This document shows, in pieces, positions 8,094 to 11,818 of a stretch of 11,818 bases of DNA; positions within the stretch are counted from its first letter, which is position 1; every line of letters starts with the position of its first letter. Source of the stretch: an uncultured Megasphaera sp. (GTDB lineage: Bacteria; Bacillota; Negativicutes; Veillonellales; Megasphaeraceae); contig CALBLM010000208.1 in the NCBI GenBank assembly GCA_937895695.1, positions 1 through 11,818 on the forward strand, written 5' to 3'. The notes under the pieces are model-generated. The model saw only the letters and a program-made list of their open reading frames with translations. It was not told where the DNA came from and made no database searches. Position numbers and translations under genes: made by a program.

Positions 8094-8588
8094 TTACATC
8101 GATTGTACCGTTTCCTGTAATTTACGGTTTTTTTCCATGACTTGTGCTGCCATGTCTTCACGATATGCCTTATACTTAGCGGCCAAGGCCGGGTCACTAA
8201 CGGCACCGATTTGAATGGCCAGTAACGCTGCATTCTTAGAACCATTGATTGCCATGGTAGCAACGGGCATACCTGACGGCATCTGTACAATGGCAAGCAA
8301 AGCATCCATGCCTTTTAGGCTGCCGCTTTCCAAAGGAACCCCAATGACCGGCAATGTTGTATAGCTGGCAATAACGCCCGGCAAATGTGCGGCCATACCG
8401 GCACCGGCAATGATAACGCGAATGCCACGGCTTTCAGCTCCTGTAACAAATTCTCTAACAGCTGTCGGTGTACGGTGTGCAGATGCTAGTAAAACTTCAT
8501 ATTCTACACCGAATTGTTTGAAAATATCCAACGCCTTTTTCATGACGGGAAAATCTGAATCGCTTCCCATTACTAAACCGACCTTCAA
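8094..8588 (-). CDS. purE: N5-carboxyaminoimidazole ribonucleotide mutase, class I PurE
   Basis: 164 residues, the usual PurE length, catalysing rearrangement of N5-CAIR to CAIR. Motifs are VMGSDSD (6-12), SAHRTP with its His (36-41), and IAGAGMAAHLPG (60-71). The SAHRTP and AAHLPG forms mark class I, which normally works with PurK; no purK is seen here, so it is elsewhere or unneeded at high CO2. The start is TTG at 8588, chosen because AAGGAGGGG ends 6 nt upstream and the product then begins LKVGLVMGSDSD as in the family. An in-frame ATG at 8651 would add 21 residues encoded across the terminator hairpin and has no ribosome binding site. First gene of the pur operon. Confidence 0.95.
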   Translation of the reverse strand: MKVGLVMGSDSDFPVMKKALDIFKQFGVEYEVLLASAHRTPTAVREFVTGAESRGIRVIIAGAGMAAHLPGVIASYTTLPVIGVPLESGSLKGMDALLAIVQMPSGMPVATMAINGSKNAALLAIQIGAVSDPALAAKYKAYREDMAAQVMEKNRKLQETVQSM

Positions 8589-8594
8589 CAGAGA

Positions 8595-8603
8595 CCCCTC
8601 CTT
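8595..8603 (-). promoter_or_regulatory. Ribosome binding site deciding the TTG start of purE
   Basis: AAGGAGGGG, 6 nt before TTG (8588). It lies just after the leader terminator and overlaps the stop codon (8604-8602) of the second leader mini-ORF. It supports the TTG start over the ATG at 8651. Confidence 0.8.
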
Positions 8604-8655
8604 AGAATAAGTAAAACCCAAAAGCGAGGCATTCCTCACCTTTGGGTTCATTCAT
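8602..8655 (-). CDS. Possible second leader mini-ORF spanning the attenuator hairpin (17 codons)
   Basis: An ATG abuts the stop of the first leader ORF (TAAATG) in the same frame and opens a 17-codon frame (MNEPKGEECLAFGFYLF) that crosses the whole terminator hairpin and stops inside the purE ribosome binding site (TAAGGAGG). It has no ribosome binding site of its own, so it would depend on reinitiation after the first ORF. A frame of this length can arise by chance; the two abutting junctions are what make it worth listing. No similarity recognised. Confidence 0.3.
   Translation of the reverse strand: MNEPKGEECLAFGFYLF
8613..8648 (-). terminator. Terminator/attenuator in the purE leader
   Basis: A 15-bp hairpin with every position paired (G-T pairs included): AACCCAAAGGTGAGG (8648-8634), loop AATG, CCTCGCTTTTGGGTT (8629-8615), with TTTT at 8616-8613. 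It lies between the promoter and purE, 7 nt after the stop of the 21-codon leader ORF, so most initiated transcripts should end here unless it is prevented from forming. As no other terminator follows pyrD, it may also end the pyrKD transcript. Confidence 0.88.
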
Positions 8656-8721
8656 TTAGACGCACTGATTGCACTGCAATGTATCAACCATTTTTTTCTT
8701 AGTCCATAAAGCAATGTTCAT
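8656..8721 (-). CDS. Putative leader peptide of the pur operon (21 codons)
   Basis: ATG at 8721 with AAGGAG 7 nt upstream, a binding site as good as those of the neighbouring enzymes. The product would be a 21-residue basic peptide, MNIALWTKKKMVDTLQCNQC plus a final Val, rich in Lys in the middle and ending with two Gln-Cys pairs encoded by CAG TGC AAT CAG TGC. The stop is 7 nt before a perfect terminator hairpin, followed by purE. The geometry resembles leader peptides that control transcription attenuation, but there is no classical run of one amino acid linked to purines; Gln (used by PurF) and Cys are the only repeated residues at the critical end. It could instead be a small functional protein with a CxxC. 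Function unknown. Confidence 0.55.
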   Translation of the reverse strand: MNIALWTKKKMVDTLQCNQCV

Positions 8722-8750
8722 AGTACATCTCCTTATTGATGTAAGACTAT
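8720..8750 (-). promoter_or_regulatory. Hairpin presenting the leader-ORF ribosome binding site in its loop
   Basis: TACATC (8743-8738) pairs with GATGTA (8729-8724) around AATAAGGA, which holds most of the Shine-Dalgarno sequence. After a 3-nt bulge, ATAG (8750-8747) pairs with CTAT (8723-8720), which includes the first two bases of the ATG. The structure could tune translation of the leader ORF. Seen by eye only; stability not calculated. Confidence 0.4.
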
Positions 8751-8794
8751 ACTCATATATGCAACGTCAAAGTCCATATAATAAATACAAGTAA

Positions 8795-8823
8795 ATTCTA
8801 TCAAAAACGCGTATGCATGTCAA
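8795..8823 (-). promoter_or_regulatory. Strong predicted sigma-A promoter of the pur operon
   Basis: -35 TTGACA (8823-8818, perfect), 17-nt spacer, -10 TAGAAT (8800-8795, five of six). Start is predicted near 8788, giving a leader of about 200 nt before purE. It begins 16 nt after the pyrD stop. Confidence 0.85.
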
Positions 8824-8839
8824 TCACTAATTATGCAGG

Positions 8840-9754
8840 TTACTCATGAATCTTTCCCACAATATCGCTGATATGGGAAACGCCCATATCCCGGCAATAT
8901 TGATCCATGCCGACAGCAATTTCTTCAACAGCACGGGGATTAACAAAATTATACGCGCCTACGGCTACAGCACTGGCACCGGCGAGCATAAATTCGATCG
9001 CATCCTGCCAAGAGGCAATGCCACCCAATCCCAAAATCGGAATTTGTACGGCCTTTGCCGTCTGCCAAACCATACGCAACGCAATCGGTTTGATAGCTGG
9101 ACCGGACAAACCGCCGGTAATATTACCAAGCAGCGGTTTTTGCGTATGAATATCAATGGCCATGCCCGTAAGGGTATTGATAAGGGAAATGGCATCGGCA
9201 CCGGCTTCTTCGACGGCTTTAGCCATAACCGTAATATCCGTTACATTGGGAGACAATTTCATAATAACCGGTTTGGATGTATGATCTTTCACGCTGCGTG
9301 TAACCGCTGCGGCCGCTTCCGGCTTCGTGCCAAACACAATGCCCCCTTCTTTGACGTTCGGACATGAAATATTGACTTCCAGTGCTGCCACACCATCTAC
9401 ATCTAATTTCGCAGCCAATTCCCCGTATTCTTCCGCCGTACCGGCAGAAATATTGACAATCAGCGGCGTCGGATGTTGACTAACTTTTGGCAAAATATCG
9501 TTTTTAAATACATCGACACCGGGGTTTTCCAAACCGATGCAGTTAAGCATTCCCGACGGTGTTTCGGCCACACGCACACCGGGATTGCCGGCGCGCGGCA
9601 GTGGCGTAATCCCCTTGGAAATAATAGCACCTATCTTGTCAATATCCAAAAAATCAGCATATTCCAGTCCAAATCCAAACGTACCGGATGCTCCCATTAC
9701 CGGTGTTTTCATCGAAATACCGGCAAACTGTACTGCTATGTGATTGGTATCCAT
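8840..9754 (-). CDS. pyrD: Dihydroorotate dehydrogenase, class 1B catalytic subunit
   Basis: 304-residue FMN flavoprotein that oxidises dihydroorotate to orotate in pyrimidine synthesis. It is the type that passes electrons to NAD through PyrK, whose gene directly precedes it. The catalytic Cys131 is in NISCPNVKEGG, diagnostic of class 1B (class 2 uses Ser). FMN-binding segments are GASGTFGFG near 21-29 and LGNITGGLSGPAIKP, followed by GLGGIASWQDAIEFMLAGASAVAVG. The ATG at 9754 shares one base with the pyrK stop (TAATG) and has AGGAGG upstream, so the start is well fixed; the longer open frame runs back into pyrK. No terminator follows before the pur promoter. Confidence 0.97.
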   Translation of the reverse strand: MDTNHIAVQFAGISMKTPVMGASGTFGFGLEYADFLDIDKIGAIISKGITPLPRAGNPGVRVAETPSGMLNCIGLENPGVDVFKNDILPKVSQHPTPLIVNISAGTAEEYGELAAKLDVDGVAALEVNISCPNVKEGGIVFGTKPEAAAAVTRSVKDHTSKPVIMKLSPNVTDITVMAKAVEEAGADAISLINTLTGMAIDIHTQKPLLGNITGGLSGPAIKPIALRMVWQTAKAVQIPILGLGGIASWQDAIEFMLAGASAVAVGAYNFVNPRAVEEIAVGMDQYCRDMGVSHISDIVGKIHE

Positions 9755-10527
9755 TAAAAGACCTCCTTCGCCGAAAATACAGGCCCATCGGCACACACTT
9801 TATATCGCTTACCGCTCACTTTGCTTTCAAACGTACAACCCAGACAAACGCCAATCCCACAAGCCATGCGTTTTTCCATGGATACTTCACAAGCAATGCC
9901 GGCTTGCTCAGACGCTTCGGCAATCGTTTTCATCATGACCGTTGGACCGCATGTAGATACGCGATCAATAGGATGCTTAGCAAAAATAGTTGGCAATGCC
10001 TGTACGGCAAATCCTTTGATGCCCAGCGATCCATCATCAGTCGTTACATATATCGTATCGGCATAGGGTTCAAAAAACTTCGTCCAAAAGGTTTCTGTCG
10101 CCGTTTTTCCGCCAACCAGTACGACAGGATGATCTAATGTTTTCGCCAAGAAAATAAGCGGAGCTAATCCTACACCGCCGCCGACCAATAAGGCTTTGCC
10201 GGGAGCCGTAGTAAACACACCTTCTCCCAAAGGACCTTCGACACTAATCGTTTCGCCCACTTTCATGGCAGCCATTTCATGGGTTCCTTTACCAACCAGC
10301 CGGTAAATAATAGTCACCGTACCCGTCGTGGTATCGGCATCGACAATCCCAAAGGGACGGCGTAAAAATGTTTTTCCCTCTGTTTTTTGTACATTGGCAA
10401 ACTGACCGGGGTTTGGTTCTGCTGCAATGTGTGGTGCATGAAAGACCATTTTCCAAACGTCAGGAATAATCGCTTCATTCACTACAATAGCAGATTCTTC
10501 TAAAAATTTCTTCACCTGTTTATCCAT
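9754..10527 (-). CDS. pyrK: Dihydroorotate dehydrogenase B electron-transfer subunit
   Basis: 257-residue FAD and 2Fe-2S protein that carries electrons from PyrD to NAD+. FAD-binding motif LRRPFGI is at 55-61, the nucleotide-binding GGGVGLAPL at 117-125 and CGP at 193-195. The cluster ligands are Cys223, Cys228, Cys231 (CGIGVCLGC) and Cys245. Length is normal for PyrK. Two starts are possible: the ATG at 10527, whose AGGAAGG lies very close (about 3 nt), or a GTG at 10515 with better spacing; I keep the ATG, with the GTG as a real alternative. It is the first gene of a pyrKD pair. Confidence 0.95.
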   Translation of the reverse strand: MDKQVKKFLEESAIVVNEAIIPDVWKMVFHAPHIAAEPNPGQFANVQKTEGKTFLRRPFGIVDADTTTGTVTIIYRLVGKGTHEMAAMKVGETISVEGPLGEGVFTTAPGKALLVGGGVGLAPLIFLAKTLDHPVVLVGGKTATETFWTKFFEPYADTIYVTTDDGSLGIKGFAVQALPTIFAKHPIDRVSTCGPTVMMKTIAEASEQAGIACEVSMEKRMACGIGVCLGCTFESKVSGKRYKVCADGPVFSAKEVF

Positions 10528-10634
10528 CCTTCCTATTCATACTCTGCTTGTATTGTATCATATTTTGTATCATTAATATATTATATACAGCCTATCTGTC
10601 CTATCCTAAACAAACAGCACCTTGTATCTTAGTA
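10528..10634 (-). promoter_or_regulatory. AT-rich pyrK upstream region with a direct repeat; promoter likely but not resolved
   Basis: This 107-nt gap holds ATGATACAA twice with a 12-nt period (10573-10565 and 10561-10553), a 10-bp AT palindrome TAATATATTA (10574-10583) and a TATAAT without a convincing -35. No hairpin resembling a terminator for the upstream gene was found. A promoter for pyrKD probably lies here. Confidence 0.4.
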
Positions 10635-11015
10635 TTATTCCATGACATAGGCAGCCAGCAAGGCTTGTATTTTATAGATATTCGTATCCGTACTGAATTT
10701 CTGTGTAATCGCTTCCGTTCCCATGCCGTTGACCCAAATTTTAAGTTCCGCATCTAGATCAAAATTGCCAGCTGATTCAACGGCAAAATGCGTAATGTTG
10801 CGATACGGAATGGAATGATACTCGACTTTTTTTCCCGTCACCCCCTGGACATTGACGATAATCAATCGACAGTTTGTAAAAATCCACATATCCCGCACAA
10901 TTTTATAAGCCTGATTAATCAGTTCGCCCCGCATGAGCATGGGTGCATATTTTTCCCTCACTTCTTCTGCATCAATTTCGCTGGCATGTCCCATCAATCC
11001 ATTAAATAATCCCAC
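10635..11015 (-). CDS. Bacterial PH-domain protein (PF08000-like), function unknown
   Basis: 126 residues covering essentially one bacterial pleckstrin-homology-like domain. Family features recognised are the start GLFNGLMGHASEID, the acidic helix EEVREKYAPML, then the strands IFTNCRLIIVN, KKVEYHSIPYRNITHFAVE, FDLDAELKIWV and a C-terminal helix IYKIQALLAAYV. No signal peptide or membrane segment is visible, so it is probably cytoplasmic. The start is GTG at 11015, because AGGGAGG stands 8 nt upstream and the family begins there; the longer open frame crosses the upstream terminator. Such small PH proteins are widespread in Firmicutes without a settled role. The neighbours give no clear functional clue. 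Confidence 0.85.
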   Translation of the reverse strand: MGLFNGLMGHASEIDAEEVREKYAPMLMRGELINQAYKIVRDMWIFTNCRLIIVNVQGVTGKKVEYHSIPYRNITHFAVESAGNFDLDAELKIWVNGMGTEAITQKFSTDTNIYKIQALLAAYVME

Positions 11016-11034
11016 TGGATGTACCTCCCTATTC

Positions 11035-11067
11035 AAAAAAAGAACCATCCCCAAGGACAGTTCTTTT
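11035..11067 (-). terminator. Intrinsic terminator after etfA, directly before the PH gene's ribosome binding site
   Basis: AAAAGAAC (11067-11060) pairs with GTTCTTTT (11045-11038), and TGTCC with GGATG inside it, around a TTGG loop: a 13-bp stem followed by a T run. It begins 20 nt after the etfA stop and ends 5 nt before AGGGAGG of the next gene. Confidence 0.9.
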
Positions 11068-11086
11068 CTATCTAATACAATATTAT

Positions 11087-11818
11087 TTATGCTCGTTTCT
11101 TCAGTAGTTCTTCTAATGCCGGCAAGGCATCCCATAAATCGCCAACGATACCATAATGGGCAAATTTAAAAATTGGTGCATCCGGATCGGTATTGACAGC
11201 AACAATCACATCAGCATCTTGAACGCCCAATTTATGCTGAATGGCACCGGAAATACCCAGGGCAATATAAAGCTTGGGAGCTATTTTTTTACCCGTAATG
11301 CCAATCTGTATATCATGCGTTGCCCAGCCATTATCTACTAACGGTTTCGACACGCCAAAAGCGGCCCCAATAGCATCGGCAAAAGCTTGCGCACGCTGCA
11401 TACCCTGTTCATCGCCTACGCCGCGCCCGACGCCTACGACAATGTCGGCATGTTCCAAATCAATTTTCTGTTCTTGTGGAGGTAATGGTACGGACTGTGT
11501 AATCGTATACGCAGGTACATCACCAACAGCGACGGTTTCTGTTACAATCGTCCCTTCTCGTTTGGCATCTGAAGCAGGAGCATGAAAGGTATGTTCACGA
11601 ATCGTTGCCAGCTGCGGCCGCGTTGCCATCTGAATGTTGGCAAACAATTTACCTGTATAGGCTGGACGAACCCAAGTCAGTGTATCATCATCGCCACCGT
11701 AATATACATCGGTACAATCTGCTGCCAGTCCAACCTGTAGTATAGCAGACAAGCGGCCGCCCAAATCACGGCCATCCGGCGAAGCACCAATTAAAATGAC
11801 CTGAGGTGCATATTTACG
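11087..11818 (-). CDS. etfA: Electron transfer flavoprotein alpha subunit (C-terminal 243 residues; 5' end outside window)
   Basis: The C-terminal part of the FAD-binding alpha subunit of an electron-transfer flavoprotein, which moves electrons between acyl-CoA-type dehydrogenases and other redox partners in the cytoplasm. The visible N-terminal piece IGASPDGRDLGGRLSA and GLAADCTD match the EtfA first domain. The C-terminal flavin domain shows VGVGRGV, YIALGISGAIQHKLG and VNTDPDAPIFKFAHYGIVGDL. Two usually conserved flavin-near residues differ: SKP instead of SRP (codon at 11347) and ITGK instead of QTGK (codon at 11299). The frame is open to the window edge and the first ATG-like codons inside are internal. 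Its partner etfB is expected upstream, outside the window. Confidence 0.92.
   Translation of the reverse strand, partial: RKYAPQVILIGASPDGRDLGGRLSAILQVGLAADCTDVYYGGDDDTLTWVRPAYTGKLFANIQMATRPQLATIREHTFHAPASDAKREGTIVTETVAVGDVPAYTITQSVPLPPQEQKIDLEHADIVVGVGRGVGDEQGMQRAQAFADAIGAAFGVSKPLVDNGWATHDIQIGITGKKIAPKLYIALGISGAIQHKLGVQDADVIVAVNTDPDAPIFKFAHYGIVGDLWDALPALEELLKKRA

Noticed and set aside
8589..8651. purE starting at the in-frame ATG 8651
   Set aside because: It would add 21 residues encoded by the terminator hairpin, lacks a ribosome binding site, and is not seen in the family; the TTG at 8588 has an excellent site.
8733..8777. A 14-codon ORF upstream of the leader peptide, ending at its Shine-Dalgarno
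   Set aside because: No ribosome binding site before its ATG and no supporting feature; likely chance.
8735..8790. Possible purine riboswitch (ATATGG next to the pur promoter)
   Set aside because: Only this short string fits; the TTTCTACC and CCTTAAA core segments of the aptamer are absent, and no three-way junction can be drawn. ZTP (GGGTCGTG) and PRPP/ykkC-type core motifs are also not seen.
11016..11135. Longer PH-domain protein starting upstream
   Set aside because: The extension crosses the etfA terminator and the end of etfA; the GTG at 11015 fits both the binding site and the family N-terminus.

Overview
All genes in this window read on the minus strand, so transcription runs from high to low coordinates. 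A glycine T-box riboswitch, B-type dihydroorotate dehydrogenase (PyrK/PyrD), an iron-sulfur PurF of Bacillus type, a PF08000-type bacterial PH protein and strong AGGAGG ribosome binding sites all point to an anaerobic Firmicute. Negativicutes is a plausible class, but this is an inference from gene style and moderate GC; I cannot name a genus. No mobile element, CRISPR array, tRNA or rRNA gene was seen.

Layout in transcription order. (1) The 3' part of an electron-transfer flavoprotein alpha gene, ending in a strong terminator. (2) A small PH-domain gene whose ribosome binding site directly follows that terminator. (3) pyrK-pyrD, overlapping by one base, which together make the NAD-linked dihydroorotate dehydrogenase. 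(4) A purine operon purE-purF-purM-purN-purH(N-terminal domain only)-purD, with a near-consensus promoter just after the pyrD stop and a leader of about 200 nt. (5) fumC, class II fumarase, placed directly behind the terminator of the purine operon. (6) A promoter, a glycine T-box riboswitch and glyQ-glyS, the two subunits of glycyl-tRNA synthetase; glyS runs off the window start.

The purine operon encodes PRPP amidotransferase (PurF), GAR synthetase (PurD), GAR transformylase (PurN), AIR synthetase (PurM), the CAIR mutase (PurE) and IMP cyclohydrolase. FGAM synthase (PurL/Q/S), PurK, PurC, PurB and the AICAR transformylase domain of PurH are not in the window and must be elsewhere or replaced.

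The parts most worth a second look are: (a) the purE leader, which has a strong promoter, a 21-codon ORF with a good Shine-Dalgarno sequence and a C-terminal Cys-Asn-Gln-Cys, an abutting second mini-ORF that runs through a perfect 15-bp terminator hairpin, and then purE with a TTG start, suggesting translation-coupled attenuation; (b) the stand-alone 199-residue IMP cyclohydrolase with two unusual His-to-Asn changes; (c) two genes (fumC and the PH gene) whose ribosome binding sites sit only a few bases after terminators with no room for a promoter between; and (d) an EtfA with changed residues around its flavin.
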